From Parietaria judaica (taxonomy: Eukaryota; Streptophyta; Magnoliopsida; Rosales; Urticaceae), in contig OX940872.1 of the NCBI GenBank assembly GCA_954871525.1, positions 28,491,746 to 28,555,745 on the forward strand: a stretch of DNA of 64,000 nt, given 5' to 3'. The position numbers and the translations under genes were made by a program. Below, in pieces: positions 34,748 to 44,333 of this stretch (within the stretch, counting starts at the first letter, position 1; each line of letters begins with the position of its first letter). The notes below the pieces were generated by a model. That model saw nothing but the letters and a program-made list of their open reading frames with translations. It ran no database searches and was not told the origin of the DNA.

Positions 34748-35555
34748 TGTCACAGGGCTAAGCTTGTAGCGGAAATAGCTTACCCGTGATGGCCCGAGTT
34801 CCCCAAGAACACGGCAGCCTAGAGACGATGTCCCCGTACCCAGCACACGAACTCATACAAGTGTTTACGGGCCCTTGCCCAACCAAACCAATACCACACT
34901 ATATTAATCTGGAAGTGTTTACAAGATTCGTGAGCAGGACATCTCCCTTGCTTCACTAAGGTTTACATCGAGTATAAATAAAGACAAGCAAGTAAGGAAA
35001 TGGCGGTTTACAACCCAAACCGCCAAGGGCACGTGTACAGTGCAGATCTGTCCACCAGGTGCGCATCCAACCGTCCAGCCATGCCAATCCGTGCACATCT
35101 TAACCGCTAAGACGACGGTTATCCTCGGTCATGGGACACGCGGCACGCCCACACTAGCGCGCTGCTTGACAGCGGTTATTCCCCACACGAGGACGCGTGG
35201 CACGCGCACATTACATACGCGAGGCTCCCTTGCGGTTAACTCAACTGCCGCCCATACCTGCACGTGGCGCCTCGGAAGGGACTGGACACGTGATGCGAGC
35301 GCGCTGCTTTGGAGGCTAGTTCTGTTAAGCTTGCCACTAGTCCACCTAACTGACCGAGTCCACTCCAGCTGCCTTGCATGTTTCCCTTGGCACGCTGCCT
35401 GTTTTGCCCGAGTAACTTGCCTTGTCCCGTGCGCCCAGATCGCACACCCTTGCTCGATCTTTAAAACCTTAACCCTTGGTATGTTCCCCTCGTACCGCAC
35501 GGCTCGCTATAGATGTTACCGTGCTATGTTAGGCCCTAGAAATTAGGGGCTAACA
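34748..35555 (-). repeat. 5' LTR of the gag-only element
   Basis: 808 bp, same ends as the other LTR, with about 13 point differences and no length difference. As the upstream LTR on the - strand it would hold the promoter. Confidence 0.95.
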
Positions 35556-35560
35556 GACCT

Positions 35561-36040
35561 CGTCGTCGTTTTCCCCACGCTCCCGCACACCGCGATCACC
35601 TCGCCGGAGAATCTCTTCCTTGCGTGGCGCGCCATCGCAATCAGGGCCTCGGTCGTGTCGCCGGAGACCTCGACGAAGCCGTTCTCCCAGCCGGAGCAGA
35701 CCCAGTTTCCGATGACGCCGTTGCAGCCTATGCGGGCGAGCTCGGGGGGGACGAAGTCGTGGGCGTCAAAGTTGTTGCCGGAGAGGGCGAAGAGCCACTG
35801 GTCGGGCCTGAGGGTTCGGGTGTCGGTGGAGATGGTCCCCGGTGGGCCGCTATTTACAATCGTGCCATTGACGTCGTCGGGGATCTCGGCGACGGTCCAG
35901 AGAGGGTCGGAGGGCATTTAGGGGATTGCAGATTGTTGATCTTGGAGTTGGTGAGGAGGCATTTGTGGAGAGTGAGAAGTTGGGTTTTGGGAATGTGCAT
36001 GCGTGAGTGAGTGTGAGCGAGTACTACCGGGTTTGGGATC
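35561..36040 (-). pseudogene. MurF segment 1: transit-peptide-like start, N domain and P-loop
   Basis: From 35917 the protein reads MPSDPLWTVAEIPDDVNGTI, then STDTRTLRPDQWLFAL, FDAHDFVPPELARIGCNGVI and the ATP-binding loop GEVIAVCGSVGKTTTR. This is the order expected for MurF. Upstream (about 36012-35930, other frame) a stretch MHIPKTQLLTLHKCLLTNSK looks like a plastid transit peptide and is joined out of frame. The segment ends at the target duplication GACCT (35556-35560) of the inserted element, directly after the P-loop. Confidence 0.8.
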
Positions 36041-36359
36041 GACAACATGTTTAAGATATGTCACTCCAAGACCGAGATACTGAATCTAGGACTTCTGTCC
36101 TTTATGATCTAAGAGGAGAAACCAAGTTAAAGATCATCGCGGTAAAAGTATTTAAGTTTTGACCAATTGAAAAAACAGGAACAAAGTTACTCAAACTCAA
36201 TAAATATTAGACGACACATTTTTATATCCATTTTTTATACGGTCGTTGTCGAAGGTGGAATTTCCTTTTCCAGTCATGAAGAAATACATAGTCAAACTCC
36301 GTTTTTTTTAATTGGTAAAATGGGAAGTTGAGCATTTCCGTTTAAACCAACTCGGATAT
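36041..36359. other. unassigned spacer
   Basis: About 320 bp between the MurF start and the solo LTR, with no coding or structural signal. It ends in GATAT, the left target duplication of the LTR. Confidence 0.4.
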
Positions 36360-38223
36360 TGTTGGACATGTGTCTTTAAACAAGCTGTTTTAACCCATTT
36401 GTAAAATATTATGACTAGTCGTTGAATAAAGATAATACTTATTATGTTAATCTTATTATAGTTTTTGTAGAGTAAAATAGAATGTTTAATCCATAGTTCA
36501 TAACGGAATGCAATTATGTTATTATCATCACACCCGAGTCAATGTGAGGAAGAATTGATAATCATAATAAATGAACTTAAAATGTCCGTGACCTGATTAA
36601 CTGGGTGGGATCCCATTAATCGAAAAGGTCATTAATGTGACTAAGTGATATAATCCTATTCTGGATTAAGTGTGTGTGTCACATTCACTAGAAGTGCATT
36701 AAGTATGAAGCGTATTCATACTAGACTGGACCTGACTTAAACTCAAGAAGTTATCATATAAGACCGTCACTGATAACTTGAAGTTGAGTCACAAGTAGAT
36801 GATCAAATGGATATTCGATCTAAGTCCTGAGTGATCTTGAGTCTTATCTGTTGACTTGATTGTTCTTTGATTTAACCGTTTAAGAACACAATATATTACC
36901 GCTGTTCCCAACACTATTATTTTGGGAACATGATAAGTCAACAGTGAAGGTAGCTTGATCATAGATATGGGCATCACATAACTCTCTTCAGAGTCAAGAT
37001 GATTCCCTTAATTGTCAATGGTGAGAAGTGAGATTTGCCCATGGCCAGCTTATGACTCGTAATCATAAGTGGGTTGCTCATAATATTATCGACTGAGTTA
37101 AGGATGAAAATGCAGTGAGAGGCAATACGGTAAAAACCGCCTGCTCATGTGTGGATCATCAAGTGAAAGATCAATAACCGGAATTTGATTGTATCAATGG
37201 ACACCCTACTGTTATAAGGGAATAATATATACCGTATAACTAAATAGTGCAGCCTCGGGTCTATAGTGGAATCACTTCGAGGTTTGACGAACATCTAGCG
37301 GTTCATTGGAGCTTAAGTGATACGGGTCCATGGTCCCCAGGATAGCTCCGTAACGGATGATACGTACGTGATTAAAATACATTCTGGATAATGTTTAATC
37401 ATTTGGCTCGACTTATAAAACTGACAAGTCTTTGGCAGACGTCGGATAGTTTTATCGTCAGCGTGGCAAAAGTACCATATTTTGGTACACGGAATTAACA
37501 GATAAAAAGAAAGTTATAATTTAGATTTTCTATCAGCACCATGTTGATGTAAATTAAATTCTAAGAAACTTTTCTTTTTGAACCAAGTCATTCCGACTTA
37601 CGGTTTGTGATTTATGAATTTTCTAAGTTTGTGTTCGGTACGATAAACTATGAAATTAAATCACATGTCACGAATTTAAATGATGGTGTGGCACCATGAC
37701 ATTTAATGTGTGATATTGAGATCAGGTTTTATTGATATAATTTAATTATTTGGATTTAATTATTAATATCTTATTAATAATTAATTAATAATTAATAGAT
37801 TTATATTAATAAATAAAAATATATATTTATATATATTAAATGTGTAAAATTCGAACTAGGGCTTGGGTAAATGAAACCCTAGCTAATTCAAATGATGAGA
37901 TTTGAAGAAACCATATTTGCGGCATAAGTACCTAAAGTTTGGCACTTTTGTAAAACCCTAAAATCAATCTTATCCCTTAGATCGGAAATGATTTAATATC
38001 AACGGTAGGATTAAGATGATTGATTTTTGACCTAACCCTAATTCGAAAATAGTAGCTTGGTGACCAAGCTTAGGGTTTTCGAATTTGACCTAATTAATTG
38101 TATCCGTTGGATCGGTTCAAGATTTAATCTTTACCGTCGGATTAGAAATTAATTAATATATAATAATTAATAATTTTTCGAAATTATTATTATTATTATT
38201 ATTATATATATATTTCAAAATTT

Positions 38224-38540
38224 AAATAAGTAGATAAGATTGGTTTTTGATTTTACCAAGTCTTTCTTATTTAATTAAATCCCTAATTAATTATATCCAT
38301 TGGATTTAGATAAGATTGAATCTAAACCTTTGGATTAGGATAATTAATTATATTTAATAATTATTTTCAAAATTATATATATATTCGAATTATATTTAAA
38401 TAAGATGATAAGATTGGTTTTTGATTTTACCAAGTCTTTATTATTTAATTAAATCCCTAATTAATTATATCCATTGGATTTAGATGAGAATGAATCTAAA
38501 CCTTTGGATTAAGATAATTAATTATATTTAATATATATAA
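38224..38540 (+). repeat. 173-bp tandem duplication within the solo LTR
   Basis: Copies start near 38224 and 38397. Both contain GATAAGATTGGTTTTTGATT, then AATTAAATCCCTAATTAATT and CCTTTGGATTA. It lies just upstream of the TATA box. Confidence 0.85.
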
Positions 38541-38587
38541 TTTCGAAATTTGGGAGTGAATTTCTCAAATTCGGTTACGGGCTAAGG

Positions 38588-38597
38588 CTATAAATAG
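38588..38597 (+). promoter_or_regulatory. TATA box of the solo LTR
   Basis: CTATAAATAG is followed about 45 bp downstream by a CT-rich leader, a typical plant core promoter. It could drive read-through into the rearranged MYB segment downstream. Confidence 0.55.
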
Positions 38598-39284
38598 GGA
38601 GCTCATTCTACACATTTTTTCACACCTTTCCCCAGAGCAAAAACTCGAGCTCTCCCTCCCTCTTTAGGGTCTGCGAGTTTTCTGCTTCTGATCTCTCTTC
38701 TGGTTCGGCTTAGGAGATATTTTTTCTCCGATAGCTTAAAAAGAACCGCCAGTTAAATTTTGCGACGGAGTCCTGCAGGCGAAGCCCACGCTTCGGTACG
38801 AGGAATCCAGGAGGATATCCCGGAAGATCACGGGAGTTTCCCTCAGCATCGGCGGAGCCCTGCCAAAGTCAGAACGCGCAGCCGGAAGTCGTCAATGAGG
38901 TACGGCCTTATGCATTGGGTCAATAAATGCAAAATTCCTTTTATTGTATTTATTTATTTTCCATAGACATTAGATTTAATAATGTTGTTATGAAATTAAT
39001 TGTGATAATTAAATTGCCGATTATTTATCCGGTCGCTTTATCCAAATTACTCGATGTCAGTACGTTGTTACGGTGTAACTTTTCCGTCTTAAAATTATTT
39101 TTGAAGTTACCCGGACGGACTGATGAGAGCGGAATATTCGAGGTAATTTGGACGGGACGTTAAAAGTATTTTTAATGAATTTGCAATCGAAGCTATTTCG
39201 TTATTTTTCAAGGTAAATTGGCATATTAGTATATCTGATTTCCAATAAATGGCATCGTAGCTATATCCAATTTCCAACAGATAT

Positions 39285-39394
39285 ATGATAGATGAAGAAA
39301 TAGAAAGTGATAAAAGACAAAAATAAAAAGAAGGGTTATTGTAAGAAATGTCCATTTTGTGTCAAAAGTTTAAGAAAAATGCCCACTGTGTATA
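39285..39394. repeat. fragment of a dispersed MITE family
   Basis: AAATGTCCATTTTGTGTCAAA at about 39346 matches the inverted-repeat arms found at 15535 and 15700. Only one arm is present here, and it is cut off by the duplicated MYB intron. Confidence 0.5.
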
Positions 39395-40152
39395 TTTCAA
39401 ACCAATGTTTTTCATCGATTTAGATGAGGATTAACCCCCCCCCCCCCCCCCCCCCCCCTTTTTTTTTTTTTTTTTCTGCTGAAAGTCATTGATTTTGCTA
39501 TAAGAAGTCTTACATCTCTAACATCCCTTGAAACTAAGTAATATTTCACAGTTACTATTATCGAGGCCCGAGTCAGTCCTAATCGGCCAGTCCTTTGGCC
39601 GGTACATTCTAGGCGCCATTAGAGCCTTTTTCCTTTATATGATAATTTTAGTTATAGCAATTAAGTTGGTTTTCAGCAATTTAACTTTTTCTGTATTTAA
39701 CTTTTAGACCTAGCTATAATTGGGTCCTTGATTAAATCTCTCTCCAATTGTATCTCATAAGTTTTTCGTTCTTTATTTCATTTTGTACTGTCTGTGTCTG
39801 CTTCGAGATTGAGTATCTCAAGCGAGTTTTTTTCTTTTCTTTTCTTTTCTTTTTTCTAGCGAAGATCATTGAAAATTTGAAATTACTAGATAGTGTTGAA
39901 ATTGGTTAAGATTGATGAACGCTCAAGGCTTCTCGAATATAGGGATTGTAAGTTGTTTCTCATCTCGGCTCTGTAGAATCAAGGTCGAATTTTAGCTTTT
40001 AATAAAAAAAAATTATAGTACTTTTTCTTTAAATTGTACCTGCCATATATATATATATATATATAATTTGTATTTATTTTTTATGAATGGTCCTCCTAGT
40101 TGTTAAGGGATGGGACCAATTGGTATTGACCTTTCTATCTCTGCAACCCTAC
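39395..40152 (+). repeat. rearranged duplicate of MYB intron plus MYB upstream DNA
   Basis: 39395-40055 copies the intron segment 27193-28310, lacking about 500 bp. After a TA run, 40062-40152 copies 25816-25906, which lies upstream of the MYB gene. The order is therefore reversed relative to the original. At 39435-39475 a run of 24 C is followed by 17 T where the original has five C and about nine T. There is no exon sequence in the copy. Confidence 0.85.
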
Positions 40153-40905
40153 GAGGGGAGTAAACCATGACCTTTTAAACCTTGCTAAGTCCCGATGTCT
40201 TTTCCATGTGGGACTCAACACACTTCAATCCTATCTTCTTTTCGTTTCTTTTCTTTTTATTGTATAATTACTAGTATATAATTATATAATTAAAATCAGT
40301 TATGTAACATTAAAATATGGCAAAGATACCTTTTTTCTCTTGTATTTTAAGTTGATTTTTCTTTATAAACTTGCCCTCTCGTTTATTTTTAGGAAGAAAA
40401 AAAATTCTTCTTTCGTTTTTAAACAATGTTTCATCATTTTTAACCTGATAATTCTATATTCTTTAAACAGTTATAGTTGTAAATTTACGTTTTTTTTCTT
40501 CAAAATGAGCACTTGGGTGACCCATATTAAACTTGAAAATAGAAAAACTTTAGTTCAAATACAAAATTCTAAAAAGTGACCGACGAACGGATGAATTAGG
40601 TCTCATTTAGCGTATATTATATCTCAAAACTTTAAAGAAAGGAAAAAAGACTATACGAGCATAAATAATGGACTTTGGGTTAAGGAGGGTCTGACCCTCC
40701 TAATTTTTCTATTTTTATTTTGTATATTATTATTTTTAAAAAAAATTAATGTAATAACTTAAAATTACTTTTTAAGATTCAAAGCTACTTTTTTTTGTCA
40801 CTCCCAATTAAAAAAACTCCATTGATATATATTTTTTAAATCGATCTCTTTAACTCTGGCACGTACATCTCAACCTTCTTATTTTTCAGTCGTTGTTCTA
40901 CGTTG
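40153..40905. other. unassigned AT-rich spacer
   Basis: It contains poly-T and Lys/Phe-rich chance frames only, and no recognisable gene or repeat. The phrase CATGTGGGACTCAACACAC at 40206 is reminiscent of plant repeat flanks but I cannot assign it. Confidence 0.35.
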
Positions 40906-41114
40906 TAGCTCGCATAGTTCGCATGGCATCGATTTTCTCCAGGACCTTGTGTTTTAATTCGATCAACGTCAATTTTCTCAGAGACCTCGCATCCTAATTC
41001 ATATGGCAATGACCTCACATTTTGGTTCACTTAGCGCCAAATTCCAATTCGCATGTCGTCAATTTTTTTCAAAGACCTCGCGCTTTAATTTGCATGGCAT
41101 CAAGTTTCTCGAAG
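40906..41114. repeat. degenerate tandem repeat, about 40-bp unit
   Basis: Repeated phrases GCATGGCATCAATTTTCTC, GAGACCTCGCA and TTTTAATTC recur about five times with drift. The array continues on the far side of the hAT-type element (ACCTCACATTCTAGTT at 41937), so the element landed in it. Confidence 0.65.
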
Positions 41115-41928
41115 CAGGGGCGGACCCAAGCATGTATAGGGGTGGCTAAAGTCACCCCCGGCTCGTCTGGCTAAACTTTTTCTAGTTTTATTCTATAATT
41201 AAAATTATTGTTATTGTATTTATTTATTTTACGCATCAAAAGTTAGAGAAAAATGTCACTGGTTCTGTGGTTGAAAGGAAGTGTTTTTATCTCGCTTCCA
41301 GTACACCCCTGAGATCGAACCTAGCCACCCACACTTTTCTAGTTTATCTTCTTATACAGTTCATAATAGTTTTTCATTCTTATATATGTAATTCACAACT
41401 TTTCTTTCTTATATAATTCGTCCTAGTTTTTTTTTTGTTTCACCTCTTTTTTTTATTTTATTAAATTACCCCTCATTTATTTATGGTGTATATTTTGTGA
41501 TACACCTTATATAATTCAATTTAAGACACACACATTTTTGTACCATTATTTTCCTTTTATTTTCGGTCATGAGTTTTTTTAATTTGTAGTTAGTGACTTC
41601 ATTATATATATAATACATAATTATAATTTATGAATGAAGTAAATTGATAAATTACTGTTTCATTTGGTTTTTATCATTTAGTGGTTACTGTCTACTAATT
41701 AGACACATATGAATAAAAAAATGTATTTTATAAGTAAATTAAAAAAGGTACTTGATTAAAAATTAGAATAACATGGTTTATTTGATCACTACTTAATAAA
41801 AAAGTTACTATCAAATTTAAGAGTATCAATATATTGTTTCGTTCGCTACGTCGTAAGAATACTATAATACATAATTTATATCATTTACGGTTCGTCACCC
41901 CCGACTTAGAATCCTGGGTCCGCCCCTG
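41115..41928. mobile_element. non-autonomous hAT-type element, CAGGGGCGG ends
   Basis: The left end is CAGGGGCGGACCCAAGCAT. The right end read on the - strand is CAGGGGCGGACCCAGGAT. The flanks are a perfect 8-bp duplication TCTCGAAG (41107-41114 and 41929-41936). The 814-bp interior is AT-rich with no transposase. The CAGGGGCGGA-type terminus is widespread in plant hAT elements (established). Confidence 0.9.
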
Positions 41929-42029
41929 TCTCGAAGACCTCACATTCTAGTTAGCAATTAAAGGTTAAAGTTTCTATCTTAAATCTTGAATTTTATTTTT
42001 AAATAATTTATTTTTGGAACATTTTCAAA

Positions 42030-42513
42030 TTTGTTCACCTTTTTCCGATTAAGAAAGCTAAACTCGCCAATAAAAAGTATGGTTAATATATAAAAGTTGT
42101 GCAACTTATCCGATTAAGAATAAAAGTTGTGCAACTTTTTCGATTAAGGAAGCTAAACTCGCCAATAAAAATTATGTTTAATATATAAAAGTTGTGCAAC
42201 TTATGGTTAATATATAAAAGTTGTGCAATATATAAAAACTTTTCCAATTAAAAAAGCTAAACTCACCAATAAAAATAATTGGTTAATATATAAATATATG
42301 GTTAATACATAAACACTATCTGCAATTTACGCAAAATGAAAATGAATTATATCATCTCATTTTTTTGTGTTTGTTTTATATTTCATCTTAAAACTTAACT
42401 CATAATTCAACATCAAAGACTCTCCATTCCATATTTAAATATTTATTGTTACCACGAAGCTAATTTCGAGCTTTCTGAATCTCCATTCCATATTTAAATA
42501 TTTATTGTTACCA
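42030..42513. repeat. degenerate short tandem repeats
   Basis: AGCTAAACTCGCCAATAAAA and ATATAAAAGTTGTGCAAC alternate several times between 42030 and 42310. A separate 33-bp phrase (CTCCATTCCATATTTAAATA then TTTATTGTTACC) occurs twice, at 42422 and 42481. The second copy ends at the copia insertion site. Confidence 0.75.
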
Positions 42514-42518
42514 AATAC

Positions 42519-43154
42519 TGTTGGGTTTTTCGATGACTTTTCTCAATCCCGAGGCGGAAATTACATGATATCATCGAACAATAAAGATCTAGAATAATTA
42601 CGAGAATTAAGATATCGTTTAGAGATCGTTACCAAACTTCGGTACTTTTGCCAACTGTACCGAATAACTGCCGATTCCTTTGATTCTGGAGCTTGCCGAA
42701 TTTAGGATTTTGCGCCTCAAGTGTTGCGCCTCTATTTCGTCCACCACGTCACTCGGGAACGTCTTAGATGACCGGAAAACACCTCGGAGGATAGGTTAGA
42801 TCCTTGTTGGTGTTTAGATGATCAACCGCTGATTGAACCGGGGAGCAAGCCAAAACTCGACTCACAAGGGAGGGGAGCTCGAATTTCTAGGTGGCTAGGG
42901 TTTGTATGTTGTATTTAATTATGAGTCATATTAGTGTATTTATAATACCCTATGGTCATGACCTAGTGGGCTTTCTAAAAGCCCACCCATTGGGCTTTCT
43001 AAAAGCCCTATCATGAATTAATTAATCTCTTATTAATTAATTATGAATCATAATTAATACTTGGGCCCGTGTGGGCCCATAATGTCGGTTATGGTTATCG
43101 GGTCTATATCCGATAACCCGAGAGATCCAATATCGGGTTCGGGCATAACCAACA
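42519..43154 (-). repeat. 3' LTR of copia element
   Basis: 636 bp. It is one base shorter than its partner in a T run (near 42650). On the - strand it follows the polypurine tract AAGTGGGAGAT. Confidence 0.95.
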
Positions 43155-43166
43155 ATCTCCCACTTG
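43155..43166 (-). promoter_or_regulatory. polypurine tract of copia element
   Basis: On the - strand AAGTGGGAGAT directly precedes the TGTTGG of the 3' LTR, the expected place for plus-strand priming. Confidence 0.8.
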
Positions 43167-44333
43167 CACGAACGCACCGGATTGGCTATCTTCGTGCACG
43201 CACTGCACATAAAGTATTACTCGAGAACCCCACCTTGGGTTAGATGTACATTCTCTTAGCTACTCATGCCTGGTTCATCAAAGTTACAAGTGATGTTTGT
43301 TTCATTGTAATTTAATCATCATACTCCGTTTCTGTTGCGAGTTCGGTGTGACTCTGTAGGATTCTGTAGTGTTGGCCACATACTCATAAGAGTATGCAAG
43401 AAGTAAGTGGCCTCCACCTAGACTTAACTTCCCCCAATCTACAAAACTTTAAATCCTCTTTTATAGATTAATCTAGGTGAACCATGTGGTTCTTTACGAT
43501 TAAAATAAGGTATATGACTGATTCCTTCAACATCCTTTTACATCTCTAGATGAGGCACATGTCATGGTTTGGAACACCTGTTAAGCCTTGATCTAATTTC
43601 TGATTCAGGTATAAGTATTGAAACATCAAAACAAAAACTCTTTTGTTTTGCCTGTGGCCACAGATTTCATTTTACTTATACTATTCAGAAGGCCCTGAGT
43701 GTATAGCCCCAAAAGGAATGGGGAGATGCATGTTTTCTTGAAACGTCATTCCATCCTACAAGGTTCATCACATGCCCAACTACAGCTTTTATGACTTTCC
43801 AGTTACGGTAAGCGTTGAGTTGTAATCTAAGCATGCAACTTATCCAGTGATGGACTCATGATTTTCTCAAACTTTGGAGTCTCTTCATATCTCTAAGTTT
43901 CTCAGTGTCCCCTTGTACCAAGGTTTCATTTCCATGTGAGAATGCTTAGAGTGCGAGTCTTCCAGCACTGCTAGTCATTCCGACTAGTGCCTACATGTAT
44001 AAGAATATCTCTTAGATATCAAGGACCCCTTCCTCTTATCTTAACAACATGTACCAGTCAATTATGAATATCATTGATAGTCCCTCTTTGTTTCTTCATA
44101 ATGATTTCTTTGACTGGGGAAATTCAAGAATGTCTCGAAGACATCTTAGGAACTACATTTGTTTAGCTTGATATCAATGTTTTGAATAAAATATTGATAT
44201 GAACCTTTTAAATGATGAAACTTGCCTTTTAAAGAAAATAATAATGTGCTTCAAATTTAATGAATGATAATAATTACATAAAATTCGTTCCTGAACCAAA
44301 ATCAGGTTCAGTTAATAAAATCGTAACAGACGT
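43167..44333 (-). other. non-coding 3' region of copia element
   Basis: About 1.2 kb between the end of RNase H and the polypurine tract. No ORF of note was found. Long 3' untranslated regions occur in some copia families. Confidence 0.55.

Larger units (their letters stand above)
31627..35555 (-). mobile_element. gag-only LTR retrotransposon (TR-GAG type) inserted in MurF
   Basis: Both LTRs are 808 bp and start and end TG...CA. The flanks carry the perfect 5-bp target duplication GACCT (31622-31626 and 35556-35560). A tRNA-iMet primer site next to the right LTR sets the orientation to the - strand. Between the LTRs there is only gag with a zinc knuckle, plus a tandem repeat, and a MITE inside gag. 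Protease, reverse transcriptase, RNase H and integrase are absent, which is the definition of TR-GAG elements. I counted about 13 mismatches between the LTRs by eye (about 1.6 percent), so the insertion is fairly young. Mobility would need pol supplied from another element. Confidence 0.9.
30045..35917 (-). pseudogene. MURF: MurF (UDP-MurNAc-tripeptide:D-Ala-D-Ala ligase), interrupted
   Basis: MurF adds D-Ala-D-Ala to UDP-MurNAc-tripeptide in peptidoglycan synthesis. Plants inherited it with the plastid and in mosses it is needed for chloroplast division (known). The gene reads right to left: N-terminal domain and P-loop (35917-35561), a 3.9-kb LTR element, the ATP-binding central domain (31621-31261), an intron, a short exon (about 31030-30935), a GT-AG intron (30934-30524), then the C-terminal domain (30523-30045). 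Besides the insertion there is a frameshift near the start, a deletion of roughly 35 residues after VYNASP, and further shifts, so the copy is dead. The three segments are listed separately. Confidence 0.8.
36360..39279 (+). mobile_element. solo LTR, 2.9 kb
   Basis: It begins TGTTGGACATG and ends TTTCCAACA, with matching TGTTGG/CCAACA ends, and is flanked by perfect GATAT duplications (36355-36359 and 39280-39284). It has no internal retroelement genes, so it is best explained as a solo LTR left by recombination between two LTRs. A TATA box (CTATAAATAG, 38588-38597), followed by a pyrimidine-rich stretch with CTCTCCCTCCCTC, suggests transcription starts near 38620 on the + strand. A polyadenylation-like AATAAATG lies near 38921. 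A 173-bp tandem duplication lies upstream of the TATA. The family is not identified; an LTR of this size is unusual. Confidence 0.75.

Noticed and set aside
36360..39279. Host gene driven by the TATA box at 38588
   Set aside because: TG/CA ends, perfect 5-bp duplication and the lack of a downstream ORF longer than 80 codons make a solo LTR the better explanation.
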